Shown here: positions 25,026 to 36,328 of the stretch, piece by piece
Position numbering within the stretch: position 1 is the first letter of the stretch
How the letters are laid out: each line of letters starts with the position of its first letter
Assembly (NCBI GenBank): GCA_030247885.1
Contig: JAPDRO010000012.1
Coordinates: 558,001-622,000 of the forward strand
Direction: 5' to 3'
Length of the DNA: 64,000 nt
Source: Taxawa tesnikishii (nom. ined.)
Lineage: Eukaryota; Ascomycota; Dothideomycetes; Dothideales
Translations under genes and position numbers: made by a program
Notes under the pieces: model-generated
What the model was told of the DNA's origin: nothing
The model's input: the letters and a program-made list of their open reading frames with translations, nothing else
Databases searched by the model: none

Positions 25026-25412
25026 ATGTCCCGCATCTCATCACGACCGCTACGGGAGGTGCAGGAAGGCGCCCCGAAGCGCGTTGAAGACATGACCCCG
25101 GAAGAGCGACTAGCCTCATTGCGCGAGTTTGCCGAGGAGAAGAAATACGTCCGTCCAGGAGAAGATGGAACACTGCCTGGTGGAGTCGCAGGCATGCAGG
25201 CATTGGTCTTTGGAGGCCCCATGAGTGTCCGTGGCGAGGGACCCAAGGTCGCATCTCCAAAGCATGGTGCACCCCGAGTATTGTCAGAGTCAGAAGACGG
25301 CCGCAATCCTGAAATCAGCAAGGCCACGCAACAGAGCGGCGGCCTGAAAGGATGGTTGCAGCGGAAGATGAAGAAAAATCCCGAAAGGAGCGACGACGAA
25401 GTAAGACGGTGA
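25026..25412 (+). CDS. Small charged hypothetical protein
   Basis: A single-exon frame of 128 residues. I do not recognise a family. It contains a coherent helical segment VEDMTPEERLASLREFAEEKKYVRPGE near residues 20-45, a Gly-rich middle, and a basic Lys/Arg/Trp C-terminal motif LKGWLQRKMKKNPE. Composition and codon use look like a real gene, and the motif arrangement is reminiscent of small conserved fungal proteins. An antisense open frame over the same bases has no such features. An upstream short first exon cannot be excluded. Confidence 0.55.
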   Translation: MSRISSRPLREVQEGAPKRVEDMTPEERLASLREFAEEKKYVRPGEDGTLPGGVAGMQALVFGGPMSVRGEGPKVASPKHGAPRVLSESEDGRNPEISKATQQSGGLKGWLQRKMKKNPERSDDEVRR

Positions 25413-26717
25413 TGGCCTTGACCAAGCGGTTGTTCCGGTGTTGGGATTGGGATTGGGATTGGGATGAGTGCTGGAGGAGCAATCCTGAACGTCCAAAGTC
25501 GCTTCTCAGCTCGTTGTTACCCCTGGGCGAGGTGCACCTGAGCTACATCGCAGCGGCGATTCCTCCGTTATTTGACCGTCATCACGGCGTTCTTCGAATT
25601 GTTTGTCGGAGGTCGATGGCCCTCAAGCAGCCTCGGCTTTCTCGAGCCTTAGAATCCCGCTTTCAGCATCATGTTCAACCTGCTGTGCAGGCATGCAGAG
25701 GCTGAGAAATCTTTTCTTGAGGAGAGCTGTGTTGCACAATACGTACAAAATATCAACCGCAATCTCCCGCAATGCGACATATGCATTTCCGGCTTCCCGG
25801 AAGCTTCGACTGCCGTTGACAATCGGTCCGAGCCCCTTCCGTCTTCTCTACTCTGTCTGTACCACTATCCGTGGCTTCCGATCCCTTTACAGCCGTTTTC
25901 TTTCTTCGAAGCACGGTCTACGCGGATACGGATGTACGAACATCCAGCTACTCCGGCTACTAATCTCCTTCGGAACATCTTGTCTCCTTCAGGATCGAAC
26001 ATGACCTCTCACAAGCTGTCAAACTCGCTTGGTCGTGCATTGCGACGCGCTCTCGGGCCCGATTGGATCATCTCTACCTTAATCATGTTGCCTACTTGGC
26101 GGTCGTGTAAGCAGTACCAGTTTGTCTCACGTGGACCGCGTAGCAAGTGATTCGTTCAAGGTGATGGTGGCTTGCGTTGTCCAATGATACTTCACAGAGT
26201 CTATAAGGTGACATTACGCGGCGAGAACTGTACCACGATTCTTTTGTGCCAACCACTGACATAGATGTAGATCGAACTCTGTTGCCCCCTGTGTCAGAGG
26301 GTGTCGCTCTGTTTGCAAATAATTTTGACAGTGAAGAAGCACTATAGACCTTCCATACGACTGACTTCGACTTGTAGTAGTGCCCCGCCAGCGTTGTGAA
26401 CGCTACCGTTGAAAGCTTTATAGTGCGCCAAAGCTTCTTTTCTGACGTTTATTGCATACGCAATCACCAACGGCGGGGCGGGACTCTGCATGAACACATT
26501 AAGGAAAGCAAGAGTCTACCAATAGCGGGTGGCCCCGGAAGCAGAAGGGTCCGTAGACGCTTTTCGATTTTTCTGTCATGCAATCCCGGTAAGAAAGGTG
26601 TTTCATGTTCCGTCTTTCTGTTGTCAGGGGCAGGATCTATATCATTGTCCTTACCTCTCGATCAGAAGCGGAAATCCTGATAGACCTGGCTGTCACGCGA
26701 CCACAAGGAACAACATC
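25413..26717. other. Intergenic, 1.3 kb without supported gene
   Basis: Several open frames up to 159 codons exist between 25600 and 26150, but none shows a domain, hydrophobic pattern or splice structure I trust. A short gggatt hexamer tract lies at about 25443-25466. Confidence 0.5.
25443..25466. repeat. gggatt hexamer microsatellite
   Basis: Four tandem gggatt units directly after the stop codon of the small gene ending at 25412. Confidence 0.8.
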
Positions 26718-28220
26718 ATGGCCTCCAATGACGACCCACCAAACCTTGGCAAACCGCAGTTTGCGTCGCATGCATGGTTCGAGCCGACCGTCAGTCAAAC
26801 GAAAGAAGACGACGTAGATGTGCACTCACGAATACTCAGATCGTTGTCAGCATCATGGTTGCCTCTTTGATTGTCAACCGCCGGAGAGACTTCGCTATAT
26901 TCAGAAGAAGACGCTCCAAGGGCTACTCTCCATTGCCTACCGATGATGGACTTCCGCTTGCGCCGGGCGCGGGATACATGCCCAAACGAAGAGACTGCTG
27001 CTTTACCGTCATTTCAACACCAAATTCCTCCAAATTTGCGAACAATTTCCACAGCCGAATCCTCCAAAAGTACCCATTCCTGGTTGAGATGTTCTATTGG
27101 GCCCTCAACTACGTGGTCTATAGTGTGACCAAAGTCTGGACGGCCAATGTGTATGGCGGGGACACTGAAGTTACATGGTTAGCCCAAGACCACGGCATCG
27201 ATATCCTAAGGCTCGAGCACAGCTCTGCATGGTCTATCTTCTTCCCTTTGAGGGAGGTGGACGTCCAGGGTTTCTTCCTGCTACATCCTACTTTGCTTAC
27301 AATTGCCAATCGGTCATACTCTCTCGTCCACATTCCCGGAACGGTAGCGTAAGTAATCCACACGGTCAGTGTTATCAACAGTCAGTTCAACTGACAGGAT
27401 GATTGCTTTTGCAATGCGACTCCACGTTTACGTGGGCACTCATCGAAGGCCTATATACCAACATTTGCTTTCTTTGTAGCTGCGTTCAAGCATTAGGGTC
27501 AAGCATGGTACAGTCCGTATACACATACGTACAGCAGCAATGCTGCCGCCTTGCGACGGCAGTCAACCAGTCAGTTGATCGGATTGTTGAAAGCACTGTG
27601 CACGGTTCACTAAGATCTCTTTTGCTGATGCCAAAGCCAACAGCTTCCTCTCTTGGTACTACTACGCCGCGCCCAACCATGCGGCCTTCGCCGTGGTACG
27701 TCGGACAATGACCCTCGCCAATTTCGTCGCCTTCTTCGTCTTCTGCTTCTACCCATGCATGCCACCCCGACTGCTACCAGAATCCTTCCACTTCCACGAT
27801 ACCGTGCGCCAGGGCAACGCCGAGAGTGTGTGGGCGGGTGGCAAGAACGTGAACCAGCTGGCCGCCATGCCGAGTTTGCACTTCACCTACGCTTTCATCG
27901 TCGGGTGTACTTTCTTGTACCATTCCGGAGCCTTGCAACTGCTGAGCAGAGGCGGAGGACATGGAAAGCTCCGCAAACCCATCTGGGCGACAATGGTCTC
28001 TGTGGTTGCGGGAGTGGGTTATCCGCTCTTGGTTCTGACCGTCATTGTGGCGACGGCGAACCATTACTTCCTCGACGCTTTGGTCGCTACTTTGACGGTC
28101 GCACTATCTTTCTACTGCAATCGCGTTTGGGAAGTGTTGCTGCCGGCAGAGGACGTACTGCTTTACGTCCTGAGATTGGAAAAGCCAGTTCCTACCACTG
28201 GAGATCGCTTGTGTTATTAG
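26718..28220 (+). CDS. PAP2/Aur1-like integral membrane protein
   Basis: This is a multi-pass lipid phosphatase/transferase superfamily protein, in the branch that includes inositolphosphorylceramide synthase (PAP2_3). Exon 1 is 26718-27348, the intron 27349-27643 is unusually long (295 bp), and exon 2 ends at 28220. Catalytic-type motifs are visible: AAMPSLHFTYAF (C2 His) and ATANHYFLDAL (C3 His and Asp), between hydrophobic helices such as LANFVAFFVFCFYPCMPP and IWATMVSVVAGVGYPLLVL. A polybasic NRRRDFAIFRRRRSKGY follows the first helix. One base seems lost near 26838 (RIL|KIVVSIM); restored length is 402 residues. The substrate lipid is unknown, and this is probably not the essential AUR1 itself. 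Confidence 0.8.
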
Positions 28221-28262
28221 AATTGGGTTCTCTCGAGCTCACAAACCAGTGGCAGCTCGTCT

Positions 28263-28287
28263 GATTACATTACATTACATTACATAC
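28263..28287. repeat. attac pentamer microsatellite
   Basis: Four to five tandem attac units in the short gap between the ends of two convergent genes. Confidence 0.8.
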
Positions 28288-28423
28288 AGCTCATTACAGC
28301 ATGATCAGCGGTCTTCCAACTATCAACAGCTGCCTCGAACAGAGTCGCTCTGTGTGCGGGAGGGACAATTCCTCGAGAAGAGAGGAGCCGGCCTCCTTTG
28401 CCGCAGAGGTTAATGCTTCTGGC

Positions 28424-29335
28424 TCAACAATGCTCAGTAAGAGCTTCGTCCTCATCCACAGGAATTTCATTATAGCACATGCGCTTGCGCAAGACGATTG
28501 ATTCCGGATTGTCGATATGGTCGATAAGGCAATCAGTCAAAGCGTCCAGTTGACGGCCTCTTGAGAAGACATGTGTATAACAGTGTTTGTCTGATATCAC
28601 TTACAAAGACATCTCCAATGTGCACATGCTTGAGTAGGAGCATGTGGTAGGCGTTCAAAGGCAGAGGTGTCCAGAGATTTTTGTCGTAATCGGCGGTCCG
28701 TATCCCACGTACTCTTACCACACTCCAAGGTCCTCGAAATGAAAGCCAAACGCCTCGATGAGGGCCTGGAGAGCAGGGAACCGGTAAGGACTGGCCAGCA
28801 GTAGGCAGAATCCAGAAAGTAGAGAGGCGGCCCATACTTCGTTAGCCTTGTTTCCGTGATGCTCTCCGACCTGGCTCTGACTGTTCCCATGCGTCTTGCT
28901 CTCGCCCCCCCAGGTTCGCCACTCTCATTCTGGTTTGAGTCCGCCATCTTCGTGTTCACTTTCGCTTCCGTCCGCATTGCTCTTACCACTGTCATTACCA
29001 TCATCCCCGTCTCAGACTGCCGTTTGCTGCGCAGCTCGCCATCACCCAGGACCCGTAACCTTATTCACAAGCTCTACATTTTTTCTTTCTTTTTTTGTTT
29101 GGCGACAGCCTCAACAGACGCGACGCTTTTGTCTGTGTTTGGTGACCGTCATACTCTGAGACAACTGCGGAGCCCATAACCCTCGAAGAGCCGAGCAAGT
29201 CTCACTGAGATTGAACAACCATTCTTGAAACGCAGGTGCGAGCCACGGATGCCGTGTTGTCCGTGTACTATCGATTGCCCGCAGCTGCTCGACAATTTGC
29301 AGCAGGAGTTCGGGCGAGAGAGCTAGGAGACGCAT
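28424..29335 (-). CDS. F-box-like protein, fragmented frame
   Basis: No long open frame spans this gene, but coherent coding pieces follow one another on the minus strand. The first is MRLLALSPELLLQIVEQLR...LFNLSETCSALRGLW near 29335-29165, which looks like an F-box followed by the usual LSxTCxxLR. Next come an acidic Ser/Asp/Gly linker near 28990, then NEVWAASLLSGFCLLLASPY and ALQALIEAFGFHFEDLGVW near 28850-28720, then DKNLWTPLPLNAYHMLLL with a good gtaagt donor at about 28609. The last is RQLDALTDCLIDHIDNPESI, ending EALTEHC at 28424. Joining them needs an intron after the first piece and at least three one-base corrections (for example near 28717 and 28560). Function beyond a possible SCF adaptor role is unknown. 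Confidence 0.45.
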
Positions 29336-29341
29336 CGCATC

Positions 29342-29663
29342 GAAAGGGAGTGTACCAGGAAGTATGGTGTAGCTGAAATGCAGGGAGGCTCTGGAGCAGT
29401 ATTTATTGGGTATCAATTTTAGGCCTCCCCATGCGTTCGGACTCAGCCTCACATCGGCACGCAGGCAACCGCCGACCAGCCTCCGTGGTCAACACAAAGA
29501 AGAGCTACTGCTGGTAATAATACAAACACTGGTTTTGCAACTTGGAACTGATTGTACAGCATGCGAGTCACACATCATATCCTGATTCTCTATGCTTGAC
29601 TACTCCATTCAACGCTTCCATATGCGATGCATACAACTATCTCCCCACGTCTACCAAACTTCG
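29342..29663. other. Short intergenic gap
   Basis: Between the F-box-like gene start and the BAR gene end, both on the minus strand. Nothing recognised. Confidence 0.45.
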
Positions 29664-31165
29664 TCAGTGGGCGTACGGTACCTCCGAAGTGCTCAGCGAG
29701 CTCCTCTTGAGCGGCGGAGGTGGAGGAGGCTTCTTGGACCTTGATGGAGGCGGTGGTGGTGGAATCTTCTTGTTGGCGGTTGGTGCAGGCTGATCCATGG
29801 CCCAGCTCGTAGATCTTGAAGGAACACTGCCGAATGAAGTAGCTGGGGAAGCAGAGCGTTCGTCGTAGGAATAGGTTCGGTTGAGACTCTCACTGTCATC
29901 GTCTGGGTCACCGAAGACATCCGAGGAAGTGTCGCGCCTCACAGGCCGTAGACGGTCACGGCCAAGCATGGATGGCTCAGTCGGTACATGAGAAAGTCGG
30001 GGCATGGAAGCCGGTGATGCATCTCTGGAGAGTGATCTCGGTCCCTCAAATGTGTATGTCCTGCCAATCACAGGCTTTTGGGGAAAATCGTAGCCTGGCT
30101 TCTCGCGCATTGGCGAGCTATGTCCTGAGGGCACCCTCGAGCGGATTGGAGCGCGGAACTCTGGTTGTGGTGGCTCCTCTTCGATGTTCTGGAAACGATC
30201 CTGATATGAGGTCGCCGTATTGGCACGCGACCTCGGCTGAGGGCGACGAGGTGCACCAGCCGCACCGTTCGACGTTCTGGATACTGTAAGCTTGAGATAT
30301 ACCTCAACGTGGGTTTCATAGCTTACGCTGGCCAGTCTCGCTTGAGCTGCATCAAGACTTCCCTCGCACGGTCATAATATGCAAGTTCTGCGTCCAGAAA
30401 CGCCGTGAGATCGGTAACGCTGTCCACCTCCGCTTCCTTGATGTCCAGCATCCTGCGGTAGACGTCTTCGTTTGACTCTTCGTATTTGGCCTTCTGTGCG
30501 CGCAGCTCTTCTTCCATCCTGAAATCTTCCTTTTTCGATTTTTGCAATTTCGCCTGAGAAGTGTCGTAGGCCAGACGGCGGCTTTCAAGCTTCTTTCGTG
30601 CAGCCTAACATCATCATTAGCAACTTGTATATTGCGGAAGAATTAGGCTGCTCACCTGGTACTCTTTCATCTGTGCCAAAGAACGCTCCAACGATTCCAG
30701 CCAGCTGGTCGTAGCGTTCGCAACGTATGATTCCTGCATACGTGCAATTCTCTCGTTCGCCCTTCCAAAGCCTGTAGTTTTGTCAGCGGACGAACTAAGT
30801 GCAAACTCATGAACTTACCCGACAGGCATTGACCAAACTCCGAGTCCGGCTCGAAGTCGTCGCCGTGGGCAACCATTGTAGATCCAAGATAGTTAACTGG
30901 CAGGATCTTCTCCCTGTCCTCTGCCTCGCTGCGCTTGGAGAGCGACTTGACGTAGATGGTCATGCTCTTCTGCAGGCGCTCCATGCCTAGAAGGGAAATC
31001 AGCATTAACCAGTAGTCTAGTAGATCGCAGTACACCAACCCTCATGCCTCAAGGCCATCTCCATCTCCAGTGCCTTGAATTCGTCCGACACGCCGGTCTT
31101 GACCTCTTTCCCCATCCTCTCCCCGTCCATTGCTTCAAGCGATCGAGCTTCTTGTTGACGTTCAT
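29664..31165 (-). CDS. BAR-domain protein with polyproline tail
   Basis: BAR domains dimerise into curved coiled coils that bind bent membranes in endocytosis and vesicle traffic. Exons 31165-31040, 30986-30819, 30771-30656, 30604-30327 and 30276-29664 (introns of 47-53 bp) give 433 residues after one base is restored in the C run 31121-31124. The first 250 residues are the helical domain: KKLDRLKQW, GVSDEFKALEMEMALRHEG, MTIYVKSLSKRSE, NYLGSTMVAHGDDF, a long Lys/Glu coiled coil and ELAYYDRAREVLMQLKRDW. The tail is disordered, ends in two runs of six to seven prolines, and could bind SH3 or profilin-type partners. It fits the fungal BAR proteins of the Gvp36/Hob-like type, without a C-terminal SH3. 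Confidence 0.88.
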
Positions 31166-31751
31166 GATGCAGATGTGAGATTAGATATTGTTTCCGTATG
31201 GTGATCTTGTGGTGGTGACAAGGTGCAGTGCCTGTGGTGTGAATTTGGCTGGATGAAGAGTGGTTGGTCGAGTGTTGCAAGGCGACGCGTGTTCTCGAAC
31301 GTGGGGAAGGAAGTGAAAGTTGGTTGAAGTGAAAGACGCAACAGGAGAAAGTAGAACAACAAAGGACACACACAGGGGTAGTGGTAGGGGTAGGGGTAGG
31401 GGTAGGGTCAAGAGGAGTTTTGTTTCAACAAAAGAGGTGCGTGGTCTTATTATAGTGTCCGTATCAACTCAACCGAGCAGACGACACGCGATTGGCGGGC
31501 ACAGGCGCGTCATAGGGGAAGGTGTGTGTCAGGTCAAGGAGTCGGGATGGAGTGTGGGGCAGCGATCGACTTCACCATGCAAAACGCCTCCCGACCTCCC
31601 CAGGGTCCGCATAACAAGCAACGCCGCCAAAAGAATTAGACTTTCGGTTCCTTGCGCGCGCTACCGCACACTTCCCGGCCACATCAGTCCAGATCTCCCG
31701 TCGAGAGGTCGCATGTCATAGTCCAGAATTGTACAGCAAGCGCTCCTTAAG
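31166..31751. promoter_or_regulatory. Divergent promoter region, BAR gene and LSM2
   Basis: 586 bp between divergent ATGs. It contains a G-rich ggggta repeat at 31376-31411. No coding frame is supported. Confidence 0.4.
31376..31411 (+). repeat. ggggta repeat, G-quadruplex-capable
   Basis: Five to six tandem ggggta units with one gtggta variant. Four consecutive runs of three or more G within 25 bp meet the usual G-quadruplex pattern. The unit resembles, but is not, the ttaggg telomere repeat. Confidence 0.8.
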
Positions 31752-32422
31752 ATGCTTTTCTTTAGGTATGTTCTCTTCCTTCTGTATCAAGAGCGATGCT
31801 GTCCTGCAAATGCGCGCGCAATGCTCCATGCAAGCTCCTTCAGTGACGGTCGACTAACGCGCGTCTCCCTCCAGCTTCTTCAAGACGCTTGTCAACCATG
31901 AAGTGACCGTCGAACTCAAGAACGACATCTCTATACGAGGAACCTTGAAGAGCGTCGACCAATACCTCAACATCAAGTTGGAGGATATCAGCGTGGTTGA
32001 GGACATCAAATACCCACACTTGGTACGCATCATACATCTTCCAGGCCACCGTCGAGCAAGGAGGAGGATGCAAGAGAGAGCAGAAACCAATTGTTTGTTT
32101 TGGATGGAAAGTGCCTCTCAGGACGGATCGGGCTCATCAATTGTGGTTCGGGACAAAAGCTGGGGTTGCATTTCGGGATGTCAACATTCGCAGTAACTAA
32201 CAATACCTGCCTTGCAGAGCTCCGTCAAAAATGTCTTCATCAGAGGAAGCGTGGTGAGATACGTCCACCTGCCGGCCGCGGCTGTTGACACGCCGTTGTT
32301 GGAAGATGCGACCAGAAGAGGTGTGTTACTGTCCTACGTTGGTCGCCTATCTTAGTTGCGCTGACTGACTTTCAATCATAGAAGCGGCACAGGCCGCGGC
32401 AAAGGCCAGACAGGGTCAATAG
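31752..32422 (+). CDS. LSM2: U6 snRNA-associated Sm-like protein LSm2
   Basis: LSm2 is a ring subunit of Lsm2-8 (nuclear, U6 snRNA) and Lsm1-7 (cytoplasmic mRNA decay). The gene is split into four small exons: 31752-31765, 31875-32022, 32218-32320 and 32382-32422. They encode 101 residues in an intact frame, close to the usual family size. The first exon codes MLFFS, continued by FFKTLVNHEVTVELKNDISI (Sm1 motif, GTLKSVDQYLNIKL) and then VFIRGSVVRYVHLP (Sm2). The tail is Ala/Gln-rich. Intron 2 is long for this genome (195 bp). Confidence 0.95.
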
Positions 32423-32924
32423 TAATGAGGCTGATCGAGTCACTCTCCGATGCATCCTATGGAAGCTGGACGCTGAGAGAGACATCCGGGAGGCGAGGAA
32501 GCGTCTGCATGACCGTAGTGTTACCCCTCTGGCAGGGTTATGCGACATTCCACCGTCGAATGAGCAGCGGTCACGCAGGCCACCCACGTCACCATAGTAA
32601 CTGTTGCTCTGGCTTAACGAAGTTCTGGTTCCTTACCAAATCCCGTCCTCGTTCGTCCTGTTGTGACACATCTCCATCGCGCTTGTTGGTACAGATGCAC
32701 GTCACGACGCTATCGGTTTCGTTGACTTGATCTCCGCACGCATATGCATGTTTTGCGGGCGATGCTGCTAGCCGCTAAGAGGGCCCGAAGGTCCTCTTTA
32801 TTGGTCCTTCTGCGTAGCTCACGAAGACAGTTCTGGCATTTTCGGAGCAATTACCTACTCACGTAACTACCGTTAAGAAAACCGTTCAACGACCTCAATT
32901 GAGTTATTCGGTGAGTCCGGTAAA
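32423..32924. other. Intergenic, convergent 3' ends
   Basis: 502 bp; nothing recognised beyond untranslated flanks. Confidence 0.5.
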
Positions 32925-34192
32925 TCACTCCTCATCGGCCACCCGCCAGACCAGGCGTTCGCCGCTCACTTCCTTACGCCTAAGGATATCCAAAGCCGCT
33001 TGAGCACGCGACAGCAGCGTCGGACCCTCGACGATGCGCTGTTTGTTAGGCTTAATGATGCCCTGCTCCAACAGCGTGGGCATGATCTCCGGCTGTAGGT
33101 GTTCGGCATAAAACTTGTTCTGTTGGTCGTACATCGTCAGCCGAGAAAGAGAACGGTGGAAGGAGGTAAATTAGAACGAGTGTGACACTTACATCGAGGT
33201 AGAAATGCGTGCGAACACCACGTACTTCAACCCCATCGGTCCAGTCCGCATAGTCTCTTACGTCCATGCCATAAATGGGCTCGACCTCTTCCGTCGCATC
33301 CCGCACGACCACGGGCAGCAGTACGGCTACCTTGGCTGCCTTGCGTGCGATCTTAGCCAAGGGAGCAAGGCTTCCCTTCTGCGAGCCGATGCAGTCGAAG
33401 ATGTACGGGATGTTGCCAACTTCTTTGGTGATCGCGCTGACGACATCTGGGTCGTTGTAGTCAAAGACGTGGGATGCGCCCAAGGAACGCAGAAGTTCAT
33501 GGTGCCGCGCTGAAGACACGGCGGTGATGTTGGTGTAGCCCCAGTGGGTAAGTACTTGAATAGCATATTGACCAGATGAGGAGGAGCCGCCCCAGATCAG
33601 AAATGGCGCTGCAGCATCGGCAGGCTTGTAGTCCGCGGGCTTGGGCCATGGAAGTGTGATGCCGAGATCGGTGGTCATGGCGTGAAAGACGGTAACAACA
33701 TTGTTGGGCAGTGTGACTGCTTCCTGAAGAGTTGTGTTCGCGGGGACCTAGTACTGGTTATGAGTTTTGCGAACAGGAGTGACGGCAGTGGGAGGGGTGC
33801 CCATACCTTTCCCAGGATGTACTCGGGTACCACTGCATAAACCTGGTGCGCTTTTTGTTTCTCGTTCTTCCAGCAGAATCCAAAGACCTTTGAGGTTCAG
33901 CACAAAGAGCTCGCCTGGCTTTGTGATGATTCCGCCGACTTACCTTGTCTCCAGCCTTCAGATTCTTAACACCGGGACCAACCTCAACCACGGTGCCAGC
34001 AATGCCGTCGCCGAGGATCTGCGGATGCTGAACGAGCAGTCCTCCATCAGCCTGGTGTAGATCGATTGGCGTGGATGCGGTCCATTCGTTGCGAACCCGT
34101 ACTTCTCCCTCGCCAGGCTGAGAAGTAGGCACCTGATGGATCTCGAGCGGCGCCCGAGGAGCCACAGTAACCACAGCCGCGTGAGTGCTCAT
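32925..34192 (-). CDS. MDR-family NAD(P)H oxidoreductase (ToxD/trans-enoyl reductase-like)
   Basis: This is a medium-chain dehydrogenase/reductase of the zinc-free enoyl-reductase type. Exons 34192-33944, 33887-33807, 33747-33193 and 33119-32925 (introns of 56, 59 and 73 bp) give 359 residues with an intact frame. Seen: the GroES-like start with EVRVRNEWTASTPIDLHQ, GDGIAGTVVEVGPGVKNLKAGD, and the nucleotide-binding WGGSSSSGQYAIQVL in place of the classic AxxGxxG. Then come HHELLRSLGASHVFDYND and YIFDCIGSQKG. There is no catalytic-zinc cysteine set. Such genes occur both in toxin clusters and alone in basic metabolism. No PKS or NRPS gene lies nearby, so a cluster role is not supported. Confidence 0.92.
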
Positions 34193-34829
34193 TCTGAATG
34201 TGACTTGGGAATATTGCGGGAAAGGAATGGAATATGGATGGAACAGGGTTGAAGATGCGAGGATGCGAGAATGCGAGAACGGGGGCCTCGTTCAATGGTG
34301 AAACTTGCGAAGTAGAGACGCTTTCGTTCCCTTTGTATATACACAACAACCTACACAATAGCCTACAGACTTGGCCTATGGAGAGACTTGCTCAATGGAA
34401 ACGTAAGGAGCAACACTCCTTTGTGGATTGCAGCTGGGCATTATTAAGCTGGCGTTAGTAATCCGGCTGCTAGTTTGCGGCCACTTAGAGATCGTGGAAG
34501 CAGTCAGGAGATGAGTTTCTCCGTCTGACAAACAAATGCCCAGTGCCTTGGCTACCTCATGGTCATCGTATGGATAGAGAAGGAGGAATGGAAGACGAGA
34601 AGGGACTGTGATGGATGGTCGAATGGTAGGTTGCGCGAGTCAGGGCCAACCAACCCCGCGAGTTGTTGCTGCGATATGACGATGATCTGCCATGGACAGA
34701 ACCAGGAACCTCACGATAAGGGCAAGGGGAGCAGAAGCCCTCTCGTCTTTTCTTTGGAATCTTCATACATCCCACCTTCATCTTTTCGGAAGGTCAACTC
34801 CATTTGGACTGTGCAATTGACTCGCCACA
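34193..34829. promoter_or_regulatory. Divergent promoter region, MDR oxidoreductase and PEBP
   Basis: 637 bp between divergent ATGs; no coding frame or clear motif. Confidence 0.4.
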
Positions 34830-35685
34830 ATGCATGCCTCGCTAACCCTCGTCTCGCTGCTCGCTGCCGGAGCTCTGGGCCTGGTCGCTCCCAAGCAGCA
34901 ACCTCTTGAGGACCAAAGCATTTCTTCGAGCAAGCTCGACCTGATCTATGAGTACGTCCGGATTCGACCCTTATTCCATTCCTACACCAACTGATCCATT
35001 CCCTCCCAGGCTGAAGAAAGCCGAGATAATCCCCACAGTCATCGACACCTTCACGCCTTCCGTTTCCATTTCCATTGAGTGGTCAAACGCCACCGCCGAA
35101 TACGGCAACACAATCAACCCATCCAAAGTGCAAGAAGAGCCCTCTCTCAAGCTCGTCGACTCTCCACCCTCTGTCCGGAGTTCCATGCAGTACACCGTTG
35201 CGCTGACAGACCCTGACGCGCCGAGTCGCGACGACCCAGAGTGGAGCGAGATCTGCCACTGGATTGCGACATTTGTGCCTTTGACCTCATCCTCTGACTC
35301 TGACGCCGGCACTCTTGGCCACCTCAAGGAGATCATGCCGTACAAGCCTCCAGGACCACCGCCAAAGACCGGCAAGCATCGGTACGTATTTGTTGCTTTG
35401 GCGCCCAAGAACGGAACGACGGATAAGCTGCACCTGAGCGAGCCCGCCGACCGGCAGCACTGGGGTTACGACAAAGAACGGCAGGGCGTCAGGATGTGGG
35501 CGGAGAGCAACGGGCTTGAGGTTGTCGGTAAGTTCTGCTTCTTGATCCCCGGGTGTAGTCTCGATGGATTCGAGTTCCGCCCTTTACCCCTCAGCCGCAT
35601 CGGCTAGGTGGACTGTCGTGAGAGACGACATGCTAAGGAGAAGGCAGGTGCCAATTTCATCTACGCAAAGAACGACGAGCAATGA
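34830..35685 (+). CDS. Secreted phosphatidylethanolamine-binding protein family (PEBP)
   Basis: PEBP-fold proteins bind phospholipid head groups; yeast Tfs1 inhibits carboxypeptidase Y. Exons 34830-34951, 35010-35527 and 35648-35685 give 225 residues with an intact frame. A signal peptide is evident (MHASLTLVSLLAAGALGLVA). The ligand-pocket motifs are present: LTDPDAPSRDDPEWSEICHW and GKHRYVFVALAP. The last exon codes only GANFIYAKNDEQ, a typical family end, so the 120-bp intron is trusted over the read-through frame that stops at 35607. The secreted form separates it from cytosolic Tfs1. Confidence 0.93.
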
Positions 35686-36328
35686 TTGCTCGCTCTTTAG
35701 AGGCATCGTATGAGCTGTTGAACTTAGCACACGGGTTAGTCAAATGGTCTTGTCCGACAGCAAACACTACATCGCTTTGAGCAAAGGCCAATCTGAGAAG
35801 CACTATGCTACAACTCCAAAAGAGACAATGCAGTTGATACCATCTCGCCCGCACCTCTCCCTTGTCGTCCAAAATCCATGGGGAAAAGGAAAGGGCAAGC
35901 AAACGCTTTAGGGGTGAAGAAAGGCTATCTTCCAAACAATCAACAAATGGGACTTGGAAAAACATAGAAAAAAGACAAAAGACGCCGTGGTTTCGGCCGT
36001 TGGCTCGAATGGTGGTATTCCCCCTGAACGCCGCTGTCCAAATGCCCTGAGCGACCGCCTTGCTCGATAAAAGAAACCAGCTCCCGCCCTGTTCTTCGAC
36101 AGGAAAAGCCCCGCGCACTGTTTTTTTGTTCCCCTCCCCTTGTACAGTACAGCGTGCTATGCGATTAGAATTCCTGGTCCAGCTCTCCGCGCGCCTTCAA
36201 TCTCAGTCGTTGTCCGTGACTGCTGGCGATCTGGTAGCCGATTATGTACGTCCTTCCTTCAAAGCGCAGTTGATCCAGAGTTGCCATATTGTGTCTAAAT
36301 GATTATGCTAGTGCCTGGATTGCTCAGG
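35686..36328. other. Intergenic, convergent 3' ends
   Basis: 643 bp; nothing recognised. Confidence 0.5.

Noticed and set aside
24713-25327. 204-codon minus-strand open frame
   Set aside because: It is antisense to the small gene at 25026, which has better composition and helical pattern. The frame has no domain.
25600-26150. Overlapping plus-strand open frames of 133 and 159 codons
   Set aside because: Two frames overlap with no domain, splice signals or membrane pattern; composition looks non-coding.
32925-34192. Secondary-metabolite cluster around the ToxD-like reductase
   Set aside because: No polyketide synthase, NRPS, terpene synthase, P450 or transporter gene lies within reach; neighbours are LSM2 and PEBP.
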